Source of the DNA: Candidatus Niyogiibacteriota bacterium
Lineage (GTDB): Bacteria > Patescibacteriota > Minisyncoccia > 1-14-0-10-42-19
DNA length: 7,933 nt
Assembly (NCBI GenBank): GCA_016204155.1
Contig: JACQLG010000030.1
Coordinates: 1-7,933 of the forward strand
Direction: 5' to 3'
The position numbers and the translations under genes were made by a program. This document shows, piece after piece, positions 1-5,276 of the stretch (position 1 is the first letter of the stretch; the number at the start of each line of letters is the position of its first letter). Under the pieces are notes generated by a model, which saw only the letters and a list, made by a program, of their open reading frames with translations, was not told the DNA's origin and did not search any database.

Positions 1-1
1 A

Positions 2-478
2 AGCGAGTTGCGGGCGCACGACAAAGAAACCCCGGAAAAACCAAAAAAAAATCTCCTTGAGCTCGCGGTTTCATTTTTCACCGGAGAATTCACACGCCTC
101 ATAAACGAAAAAGGCGGATCAATCGCAGAAATAAAAATAACGCCGGAAAATTTCGGTGAAATCCTTATCTACGTCGCGGAAGACAAAATTTCAGCCCTTG
201 CCGCAAAAACGGTATTTACCGAAATGTTTCGGACCGGAGAAGATCCGTCGGACATAATCGAACGCCTCGGGCTTTGGCAAATATCCGATACGAGTGGCCT
301 CGAAGATATTGCATCCCACATAATCACGGAAAACCCAAAAGCGGTTGAGGACTATAAAAAAGGAAAAGATGCGTCCCTTCAATTCCTCGTGGGACAAGCG
401 ATGAAAGAATCGCGGGGGAAAGCAAATCCGAAAATCGTCGGCGACATTATCCGGAACATTCTCTCTTCAACACAATGA
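2..478 (+). CDS. gatB: Aspartyl/glutamyl-tRNA(Asn/Gln) amidotransferase subunit B, C-terminal part (5' partial)
   Basis: The reading frame is open to the left window edge, so this is the 3' part of a longer gene (about 158 codons of a protein usually near 475-500 residues). The visible part is the GatB tail helices followed by the YqeY-like C-terminal domain. Diagnostic stretches are 'NEKGGSI', 'TGEDPSDIIERLGLWQISD', 'ENPKAVEDYKKGK' and 'FLVGQAMKESRGKANPK', which match the strongly conserved GatB end (family usually reads ENPKAVEDY..GK....FLVGQVMK.T.GKANP). In the family, GatB is the kinase/tRNA-binding subunit of GatCAB, which converts Glu-tRNA(Gln) or Asp-tRNA(Asn) to the amide form in the cytoplasm. 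The catalytic part lies upstream of the window. The stop TGA (476-478) overlaps the ATG of the next gene. The TTG at position 8 is an internal Leu codon, not a start. Confidence 0.93.
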   Translation, partial: SELRAHDKETPEKPKKNLLELAVSFFTGEFTRLINEKGGSIAEIKITPENFGEILIYVAEDKISALAAKTVFTEMFRTGEDPSDIIERLGLWQISDTSGLEDIASHIITENPKAVEDYKKGKDASLQFLVGQAMKESRGKANPKIVGDIIRNILSSTQ

Positions 479-1200
479 GCCACTCCCATTCGCTCAAAAT
501 CTACCGGCGGCGATGGCATCTCGTGGTGACATTCGCCGTAATATTTCTCCCGTTCCTCTTTATATTCGGATTCACGAAATACGCTGGAATTCAAACATCA
601 ACGGTCTTCATTGACCTCGGCGCCTCTCTCCTTCGCGTGTTTTCCGCCTACGCCGCTTCGGTTTTTCTCGCGATGATACTGGTCCTTCTCATAAATGGTA
701 GACGTTTCGAAAATTTTTTCCTCCCTGTTCTCGATGTTCTCCAAAGCTTTCCCGCCTTCGCGCTCCTGCCGATTTTAACGGTCTGGTTCGGGCCAGGGAA
801 CCTTGCAGCGATTTTTTTCTTAATCGCAACCATGCTCTGGCCGATCCTTTTTTCTGCGCTCTCTTCAATCCGCATGGAACGCAAAGACCTTGAAGAAGCC
901 GCCGTAATTTTTGGCGCGCGCGGAACGAAAAAACTTATTTCTTTTACACTCCCAATGGCACTCCCTGGGCTTGTAATGGGCTCAATCGTCGGCCTTGGAG
1001 AAGGGTGGGAAGCTATTGTCGGCGCAGAGATCATCGGCGTCACTCCGGGAATCGGAAATTTCCTAAATACCGCCGCGGTAAAAGGGGAATATCAAATCCT
1101 TGCGTTCGGCATTATCGCGCTTCTTTTGTTTCTCTTCACCTTGAATAAACTTATTTGGCTTCCGCTTCTCAAACGGAGCCATGACTACTCCCATGAATGA
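475..1200 (+). CDS. ABC transporter permease, NitT/TauT (SsuC/TauC) type
   Basis: A 241-residue integral membrane protein with about six hydrophobic segments, the first near residues 16-34 and the last near 208-230. The cytoplasmic EAA loop that docks onto the ATPase is clear at residues 141-160 (EAAVIFGARGTKKLISFTLP), followed by 'PGLVMGSIVGLGEGWEAIVGAEIIG', typical of permeases of the nitrate/taurine/sulfonate family. The length is normal for the family. The substrate cannot be deduced. The ATG at 475 overlaps the gatB stop as ATGA and no Shine-Dalgarno precedes it, so translation is probably coupled to gatB. Its 3' end overlaps the ATPase gene by 20 nt, and the two should form one transporter. 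No substrate-binding protein gene is adjacent. Confidence 0.9.
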   Translation: MSHSHSLKIYRRRWHLVVTFAVIFLPFLFIFGFTKYAGIQTSTVFIDLGASLLRVFSAYAASVFLAMILVLLINGRRFENFFLPVLDVLQSFPAFALLPILTVWFGPGNLAAIFFLIATMLWPILFSALSSIRMERKDLEEAAVIFGARGTKKLISFTLPMALPGLVMGSIVGLGEGWEAIVGAEIIGVTPGIGNFLNTAAVKGEYQILAFGIIALLLFLFTLNKLIWLPLLKRSHDYSHE

Positions 1201-1939
1201 TGAATTTGCAATCGTAGCGTCAGGATTGGATCACGTGTTTATTGCTGATGACGGGAAAAAGACCGACGCCGTCAAAGACGTTTCGTTTTCCGTACGGCGC
1301 GGAGAGTTTTTTACGATCCTCGGACCCTCGGGATGCGGAAAATCAACGCTTCTTCGCATCCTCGCGGGCATGATCGAACCCACAAAAGGATCGGTGAAAT
1401 TCCCGGCGGGCCACGAACCGCAAAATATTTCGATGGTGTTCCAATCGTTCGCGCTCTTCCCGTGGCTTACCGTATATAAAAATGTTGAGTTTGGACTCAC
1501 GATGCGGGAAGTTCCCAAACACGACCAAAAGCGCCTCACCGAAGAACACATAAAGGAAATGGGACTTGAAGGGTTTGAACAAAGCTACCCAAAGGACCTT
1601 TCCGGCGGGATGAAACAACGCGTGGGGATTGCGCGCGCCCTCGCCATTTCTCCCAATATCCTTCTTATGGATGAGCCATTCTCGGCGCTCGACGCCTTCA
1701 CCGCGGAAAACCTCCGGAAAGATATGCTCTCTCTGTGGCTTCGCGACACAATAACCATTATCATGGTAACGCACCTCATTGATGAGGCGATCGAGATGTC
1801 AGACCGAGTCCTCATCATGACGCCGCGCCCCGGGAAAGTGGAGATAGTGCTTCCGGTCCAACTCGACCGGCCGAGGAATAAACGATCAAAAGAATTTTTT
1901 GAGCTCGCAGATAGCATCGCGCGCTATGTAAAGATATAG
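1181..1939 (+). CDS. ABC transporter ATP-binding protein, NitT/TauT type
   Basis: A 252-residue nucleotide-binding subunit with every expected motif: Walker A GPSGCGKST (48-56), Q-loop glutamine in VFQ (Q88), signature LSGGMKQ (140-146), Walker B ILLMDE (160-165), D-loop SALD (168-171) and the switch histidine in MVTHL (H198). The pattern 'FPWLTVYKNVEFGL' after the Q-loop is typical of the SsuB/TauB/NrtD group. It should power the permease encoded just upstream from the cytoplasmic face. The ATG at 1181 lies only 2 nt after GGAG (1175-1178), and a second in-frame ATG at 1193 lies 14 nt after it. The start is therefore uncertain by four codons, and coupling to the overlapping permease gene is likely. 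There is no extra C-terminal domain. Confidence 0.94.
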   Translation: MTTPMNDEFAIVASGLDHVFIADDGKKTDAVKDVSFSVRRGEFFTILGPSGCGKSTLLRILAGMIEPTKGSVKFPAGHEPQNISMVFQSFALFPWLTVYKNVEFGLTMREVPKHDQKRLTEEHIKEMGLEGFEQSYPKDLSGGMKQRVGIARALAISPNILLMDEPFSALDAFTAENLRKDMLSLWLRDTITIIMVTHLIDEAIEMSDRVLIMTPRPGKVEIVLPVQLDRPRNKRSKEFFELADSIARYVKI

Positions 1940-1955
1940 GATCAAGCAATACCGC

Positions 1956-2585
1956 ATGGATATACCCTTCATTTTCATTTTTCTCCCCTTGAATTCAGAA
2001 ACCGCGCTCTATACGGTTCTTTTTTTAATTCTCATTGTTTCTGGCTTTGGTATCCCGATTCCCGAAGAAGCAACGCTTTTTATCGGCGGATACCTCGCGT
2101 ACCTTGAATTTATCGATTTCTGGCTAGCGGTTTATATCCTTACCCTCGGCATCATTGTGGCTGACAACGCCGGGTATTTTTTTGGCCGCCTCGCAGGAAC
2201 ATACCTATCGGAAAAGCTCTCCCGCTTTAAATACGCAAATATCTTTCTTGGCAAGACCAAGAATTATTTCGACAAATACGGCGAGCCGACGGTTTTGTTC
2301 ACGCGGCCGCTCTTGGGCGTTCGCGTACTTGTCCCGATCCTTGCCGGAAACTTCAAAATGAATTTTTTTAAATTCTTCATTTTCGACGCCTTGGGCGCAA
2401 TCCCGTGGACATTTCTTTTGGTATCCGCGAGCTACTATTTTGGCCACGGGCTTGATTTTCTTACCGAAGTGCGGGAAATTAAATACGTCATTCTGACCTC
2501 GGGCATTATCGGGGTCCTGTTTCTCGCGGCTCGAGTTATCCGCAAAGAAAAAGAGAAAATTCAATCGGAATTCCCTTCGGAATAG
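1956..2585 (+). CDS. DedA-family (VTT-domain) membrane protein
   Basis: A 209-residue polytopic membrane protein matching the DedA/SNARE-associated family. In order, it has a hydrophobic N-terminus with the re-entrant 'IPIPEEATLF' (acidic residues E37/E38), 'ADNAGYFFGRLAG' (70-81, the family's GD..GY..GR..G block with Asp followed by Asn), 'FTRPLLGVRVLVPILAG' (115-131, with the conserved R117, R123 and G131) and 'GAIPW' ending at W151. A terminal membrane helix (about 176-193) leads into a basic tail. Family members act in envelope homeostasis and several are polyprenyl-phosphate or phospholipid flippases, but the substrate here cannot be read from sequence. It follows the ATPase gene by 16 nt on the same strand, so it is probably co-transcribed. 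No strong ribosome binding site is visible, and no terminator is evident directly downstream. Confidence 0.9.
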   Translation: MDIPFIFIFLPLNSETALYTVLFLILIVSGFGIPIPEEATLFIGGYLAYLEFIDFWLAVYILTLGIIVADNAGYFFGRLAGTYLSEKLSRFKYANIFLGKTKNYFDKYGEPTVLFTRPLLGVRVLVPILAGNFKMNFFKFFIFDALGAIPWTFLLVSASYYFGHGLDFLTEVREIKYVILTSGIIGVLFLAARVIRKEKEKIQSEFPSE

Positions 2586-2636
2586 ACAGATAGTAACAGC
2601 AAAACGATAGTTCCCTTCACCCTCCCATCTTTTCAT

Positions 2637-2654
2637 GCGGGATTAGTTTAGTGG
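2637..2654 (+). pseudogene. tRNA-Gly 5'-end-like fragment
   Basis: This 18-nt stretch matches the first 18 nt of the intact tRNA-Gly at 2790 in 15 positions. The differences are all in acceptor positions 5-7, and the block AGTTTAGTGG is identical. The similarity stops in the D-loop, where a 10-bp hairpin (2655-2677) begins. The rest of a tRNA cannot be folded here, so it is either a truncated relic of a tRNA-Gly or a chance resemblance. Confidence 0.35.
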
Positions 2655-2750
2655 GTTGAAGCATGATATGCTTCAACGGGAAATTTAGCGAGCTCGCGAA
2701 GCCGTGCGAACGTAAAAATTTCCCGGGGGCCGCGCTGTCGGAAGCGCGGC
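2655..2750. repeat. Cluster of three strong hairpins, function unknown
   Basis: Three adjacent inverted repeats fill the gap between the DedA gene and the tRNA. H1 pairs 2655-2664 (GTTGAAGCAT) with 2668-2677 around a 3-nt loop. H2 pairs 2677-2686 (CGGGAAATTT) with 2716-2725 (AAATTTCCCG) and encloses the palindrome GCGAGCTCGC (2688-2697). H3 pairs 2729-2736 (GCCGCGCT) with 2743-2750 around loop GTCGGA. None is followed by a clear T-run, so a simple terminator is not supported. The row of hairpins could be a structured non-coding RNA, palindromic repeat units, or a 3' end-stabilising region of the upstream operon. The sequence shows the pairing but not the role. Confidence 0.6.
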
Positions 2751-2772
2751 AAGGCGAAGCCCGCTTCCCAAA

Positions 2773-2880
2773 CCCCGTTAGAAATTAATGCGGCCATAGT
2801 TTAGTGGCAGGACGACTGCTTCCCAAGCAGTAGGCGCGAGTTCGATTCTCGCTGGCCGCAAAAATAAATTTCTAACGGGG
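2773..2880. repeat. Perfect 14-bp inverted repeat clamping the tRNA gene
   Basis: The left arm CCCCGTTAGAAATT (2773-2786) is exactly complementary to the right arm AATTTCTAACGGGG (2867-2880). The arms enclose the tRNA-Gly with only 3 nt on the 5' side and 6 nt on the 3' side. In a transcript the leader and trailer would pair and stack on the acceptor stem, which could affect RNase P and 3' processing. At the DNA level the repeat could instead be the end of a small palindromic element. No T-run follows, so a terminator role is not supported. Confidence 0.85.
2790..2860 (+). tRNA. tRNA-Gly (anticodon CCC)
   Basis: A complete 71-nt cloverleaf can be folded by eye. The acceptor GCGGCCA pairs with TGGCCGC and the discriminator is A. 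The D-stem is GTTT/GGAC, with two G-U pairs. The anticodon stem ACTGC/GCAGT carries loop TTCCCAA, giving anticodon CCC at 2822-2824 (reads GGG glycine codons). A 4-nt variable loop is followed by T-stem GCGAG/CTCGC with loop TTCGATT. No CCA is encoded (the 3' flank is AAAA), so CCA must be added by nucleotidyltransferase. The gene sits inside a perfect 14-bp inverted repeat, and part of its 3' half is duplicated directly downstream. Confidence 0.96.
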
Positions 2881-3047
2881 CAAGCAGTAGGCGCGAGTTC
2901 GACTTGTCCCGACACTAAATTTTGACTCGTTGGTGCTGCTCCGAATGAGCTGGCGAAATAACCATGGAAATTGGTTTTATTGAAAATAAAACAGCAATCG
3001 AAATGCAGCAGTCAAAATTTTAGTGCGGGATTCTCCCTAGCCGCAAA
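2881..3047 (+). pseudogene. Partial tRNA-Gly 3'-half copy, split by an insert
   Basis: Bases 2881-2902 repeat tRNA positions 2824-2845 exactly (22 nt, from the third anticodon base into the T-loop). The continuation of the tRNA is missing at that point but reappears at 3030-3047, where ATTCTCCCTAGCCGCAAA matches tRNA positions 2845 onward at 16 of 18 positions. The two pieces are separated by an insert bounded by inverted repeats. Together they read as a duplicated tRNA 3' half interrupted by an insertion. The acceptor and T-stem changes show that it is not a working tRNA. Confidence 0.7.
2903..3030. mobile_element. Small inverted-repeat element inserted in a tRNA fragment (MITE-like)
   Basis: The insert begins where the tRNA copy breaks off. 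Its ends are imperfect inverted repeats: 2907-2927 starts TCCCGACACTAAA and 3010-3030 ends TTTTAGTGCGGGA. The arms are complementary except for one extra base on each side. Pairing resumes inward with GCTGC (2935-2939) and GCAGC (3005-3009). The core holds more pairing, AACCA/TGGTT around 2960-2975 and TTTTATT/AATAAAA just after. The bases GA flank both sides (2901-2902 and 3029-3030), compatible with a 2-bp target duplication. There is no coding capacity, so movement would need a transposase encoded elsewhere. A non-mobile structured RNA is the main alternative. Confidence 0.5.
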
Positions 3048-3086
3048 GGTCGAAATTTTTTATCCGCGTTAAAAATCTAAAAAACA

Positions 3087-3533
3087 ATGGGACACGAATT
3101 TACGCCAACACCAAAGCAACCCGAAGATCCACGAGAAAAATATTCTTCTCCGGTTTCGAGTGAAGAGCTAATGGCGAGGTTACACGATCTCGGAATTTCT
3201 GTTCCTGATAAAATAAGAAAAGGTGAACTCGGTGAGACATTTTTTGATGAATGGGCTACGTTACAAGGAAGAATAAAAGAGATCGATAAAGAATGGAATA
3301 TGCTAATGTTTAGCAAAGGCAAGCGCACAAAAAAGATTAGAAAAGCAATCGAGGACTCATCAAATGGACTGGATGCATTGCAAAAAAGGTCAGCACAGTT
3401 GCAGGATTTAATGGCACGAGGCATTTTCACCGAGAGCCAAAAAGAGCGAAGCTTTGACAACATAATTGATCGCGTACTGGATAGAGAACTGGAGAGAAAA
3501 AAGAGGAAACAAAACGACGGAAAGACAGAATAG
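3087..3533 (+). CDS. Hypothetical charged helical protein
   Basis: I do not recognise this 148-residue protein. It has no signal peptide, membrane segment or cysteine, so it is probably cytoplasmic. The first 25 residues are Pro-rich and look disordered. Residues 25-50 (SSEELMARLHDLGISVPDKI) look like a small helical unit. Residues 55-140 are highly charged and helical with heptad-like spacing ('LQGRIKEIDKEW', 'LDALQKRSAQLQDLM'), suggesting a coiled coil, and the tail is strongly basic (ELERKKRKQN). No Shine-Dalgarno precedes the ATG; the leader is A/T-rich. It is the first gene of an AT-richer block downstream of the tRNA-Gly. Codon use looks like a real gene, and the antisense frame in the same place is taken as a shadow. 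Confidence 0.7.
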   Translation: MGHEFTPTPKQPEDPREKYSSPVSSEELMARLHDLGISVPDKIRKGELGETFFDEWATLQGRIKEIDKEWNMLMFSKGKRTKKIRKAIEDSSNGLDALQKRSAQLQDLMARGIFTESQKERSFDNIIDRVLDRELERKKRKQNDGKTE

Positions 3534-3539
3534 TATTTA

Positions 3540-3567
3540 TTTACACCTTCGTTAACTGGTTTATGTT
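3540..3567 (+). promoter_or_regulatory. Candidate sigma-70 type promoter for the 3603 gene
   Basis: TTTACA (3540-3545, one mismatch to TTGACA) and TATGTT (3562-3567, four of six matches to TATAAT) are 16 bp apart. They start just after the stop of the upstream gene. Transcription would start near 3574, leaving a leader of roughly 28 nt. The match is moderate and the region is AT-rich, so chance is possible. Confidence 0.4.
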
Positions 3568-3602
3568 AGGATCGAAAAAAATTCTAGCGTCGTTTAACCC
3601 CT

Positions 3603-4298
3603 ATGAGCCGGGAAATACCCCAAAAAGCCACTTCACAAGAGATACCCGTTGCATCAATAGTAAGCGCCGAAACAATTGAGCGGGGAATTTTGAGCTTATT
3701 AAACGCCTCACCCCAAAACAAAAAAGCTGAAACTCTGGTAAGTAAATTGTCCACGGTTTTTTCCGGCATACCCGAAGATAAAGCGGCAAAATTGGAAAAT
3801 ATCTTTGAAGAACTGCGGGTAACGTCTACGGAAAGCGAAGAAGACCTCGCGCATGCCGCAACTACAAAACTTTATGCTTTTATAACCGAGAACTTCACGG
3901 CACAAGAAATAGAGGCAAGAATACGTTCGGCCTTCGTTGAGCAAGGCGGCTTTATTCCTCTAAACGAGATACTATCGTATGGGATATATAGGAACGAAGC
4001 CCACATTCATTTAGCGCCAGCTAGAACAAAACCAGTTAGAGAAACCACGGAGCTTATTAAACAAGGACTTAGCGAATTAGCTCGTAAAATCACATCTGAC
4101 AAAGAACTACGAGATATTGATTTGATAACTGCTACCTCCTGGATTGTCGCAAAGCACCCGAAAACAATGGAACGGCTTGGTTTTACCACTGAAGGGCCAA
4201 TTACCGATGAAATGAAGAGGGAACACTTTGCAGACGAGACCAGAGACGTTAGTAAGTGCTACATGAGCAAAGAAGAACTACTAAGATTATATAGTTAG
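3603..4298 (+). CDS. Hypothetical protein with conserved-looking C-terminal domain
   Basis: A 231-residue soluble protein without signal peptide or membrane helices. The N-terminal half (about 20-110) is predicted helical and acidic. The C-terminal part, from about residue 118, looks like a compact domain: 'GIYRNEAHIHLAP' (127-139), a helix 'ETTELIKQGLSELARKI', then 'ITATSWIVAKHPKTMERLGF' (175-194). From memory, patterns of the type 'IHIHL.P ... SWIVA..P...E.LGF' recur in hypothetical proteins of CPR genomes, and the 'P...E.LGF' end resembles the last motif of GNAT acetyltransferases. That comparison is unverified and no acetyl-CoA-binding motif is evident. No Shine-Dalgarno is visible before the ATG (3603); a candidate promoter lies just upstream. 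A nested palindrome begins at the base after its stop. Confidence 0.75.
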   Translation: MSREIPQKATSQEIPVASIVSAETIERGILSLLNASPQNKKAETLVSKLSTVFSGIPEDKAAKLENIFEELRVTSTESEEDLAHAATTKLYAFITENFTAQEIEARIRSAFVEQGGFIPLNEILSYGIYRNEAHIHLAPARTKPVRETTELIKQGLSELARKITSDKELRDIDLITATSWIVAKHPKTMERLGFTTEGPITDEMKREHFADETRDVSKCYMSKEELLRLYS

Positions 4299-4381
4299 TG
4301 GTTTGCCCGCAAAAAACAAATTTTAATTTCGTTTGCAAGATTGCAAATAATTTGTGCAGATTTTAGTGACGGGGCAAACCA
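4299..4381. repeat. Nested palindrome between two genes
   Basis: Three concentric inverted repeats occupy almost the whole gap. The outer pair is TGGTTTGCCC (4299-4308) with GGGCAAACCA (4372-4381), the middle pair is ACAAATT with AATTTGT, and the inner pair is TTTGCAA with TTGCAAA around a 2-nt loop near 4340. The outer arm begins at the first base after the stop of the 3603 gene. The right side contains TTTTAGTGACGGGGCAA, which resembles the ends of the insert near the tRNA (2903-3030). It could be a transcript-stabilising or attenuating structure, or a palindromic repeat unit. Confidence 0.7.
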
Positions 4382-4408
4382 AGGCCCGCAATTTTGAACG
4401 AAGAGACC

Positions 4409-5167
4409 ATGCGAACTGAACCAAAAAAGGTAATTCTATTCGATGTCTATCAAACTCTCATTGATATAGATATTAATGATGAGAATAAAAAGAGAAATCA
4501 GACAAATGCGTGGGAAAATCTTGCAAAATCCCTTGAACAGTATGGCGTACGAATAAGCCCGGCCGAACTTCGTGAACTAAATGAGAAAAAACAAGAAAGT
4601 TTTTATGTGGGAAAGGACAAGAAAATTCAACACCACAATTTTTGCAAACTTTTAGGACAATTATTAAAAGAGGATTTGAGCGTTGAACTTCCGCAAGAAG
4701 AAATTTGTTCCTTAATATACGAGTACCACAAAATCGCTCGCGGATATGCCCGTTTATATCCAGGGGTTGCTGAAACTCTTGCCCTGCTTAAAGAAAAATA
4801 TACGTTATCGATCGCTAGTTATACGCAAGGATGTTTTACTAAATCTGAACTGATAGAGTTGGGCATAGATAAATATTTTTCTTATTTTGTTTACACTTCA
4901 GATATTGGATTTCATAAAGCATCTTCAAAATTTTACGAGCGGTGTCTAGAAATTACGGGAGAGAAAGCTGAAAATTGTGCTATGGTTGGGGATAATTATG
5001 ACGTTGATATTCTTATCCCCCAAAAATTAGGATTAAAAACAGTATGGATTAAAAATCCTCTGACAGCTCATCAACACACTCATCTGTTTGAACAAGAGCC
5101 AAAAGACATGATTAATCTCGAAGAATTTGATAAGCTACCAGAAGTGATTGAGAAGATTTTTAACTGA
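4409..5167 (+). CDS. HAD-superfamily hydrolase (subfamily IA-like)
   Basis: A 252-residue cytoplasmic protein with all four HAD motifs. Motif I is FDVYQTLID, with nucleophile D12. Motif II is Ser/Thr in IASYT (S137), motif III is the lysine in GFHKAS (K170), and motif IV is GDNYDVD (D195 and D200, Mg binding). An alpha-helical cap lies between motifs I and II (about 25-115), as in subfamily IA. The residue two after the nucleophile is Tyr (DVY) rather than the Asp acid/base of typical phosphatases. DxY is seen in haloacid-dehalogenase-like branches, so the reaction (phosphatase or other) is open. The ATG at 4409 was chosen because AAGAG (4401-4405) precedes it closely; an in-frame TTG at 4394 would add five residues. 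A bidirectional terminator follows at 5229. Confidence 0.88.
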   Translation: MRTEPKKVILFDVYQTLIDIDINDENKKRNQTNAWENLAKSLEQYGVRISPAELRELNEKKQESFYVGKDKKIQHHNFCKLLGQLLKEDLSVELPQEEICSLIYEYHKIARGYARLYPGVAETLALLKEKYTLSIASYTQGCFTKSELIELGIDKYFSYFVYTSDIGFHKASSKFYERCLEITGEKAENCAMVGDNYDVDILIPQKLGLKTVWIKNPLTAHQHTHLFEQEPKDMINLEEFDKLPEVIEKIFN

Positions 5168-5196
5168 TTGGCGGCGAAAACCGTTCGAACTATTTT

Positions 5197-5226
5197 AAGA
5201 ATACCGCAATCAAGAATACCGCAATC
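5197..5226. repeat. 15-bp perfect tandem duplication
   Basis: AAGAATACCGCAATC occurs twice head to tail (5197-5211 and 5212-5226) between the HAD gene and the terminator. It could be a replication-slippage duplication or a binding-site pair. No function can be read from it. Confidence 0.85.
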
Positions 5227-5228
5227 AA

Positions 5229-5258
5229 AAAAGAAAACCCCGCAGGGGGTTTTCTTTT
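5229..5258. terminator. Bidirectional intrinsic terminator
   Basis: A perfect 13-bp stem, AAAAGAAAACCCC (5229-5241) with GGGGTTTTCTTTT (5246-5258), closes a 4-nt loop GCAG. The A-rich and T-rich flanks give a U-rich tail in both directions. It lies between the converging HAD gene (+) and secreted-protein gene (-), so it can end both transcripts. Confidence 0.9.
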
Positions 5259-5276
5259 CGCATCGGATCTCCGAAA

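Noticed and set aside
8..478. Complete small protein starting at TTG 8
   Set aside because: The frame is open to the window edge and the sequence is the typical C-terminal part of GatB, so the TTG is an internal leucine codon.
648..1043. Minus-strand 131-codon frame inside the permease gene
   Set aside because: It is fully covered by a well-supported membrane protein gene and has no recognisable features.
2658..2674. tRNA-Ile(GAT)-like anticodon arm (GAAGC, loop ATGATAT, GCTTC)
   Set aside because: The second D-stem half, a T-arm and a matching acceptor are missing; the stem continues outward as a longer plain hairpin.
2586..3086. CRISPR array or phage attachment site pair
   Set aside because: The repeats are inverted, unequal and not regularly spaced, there are no cas or integrase genes, and no far-end copy of the tRNA fragment was seen in the window.
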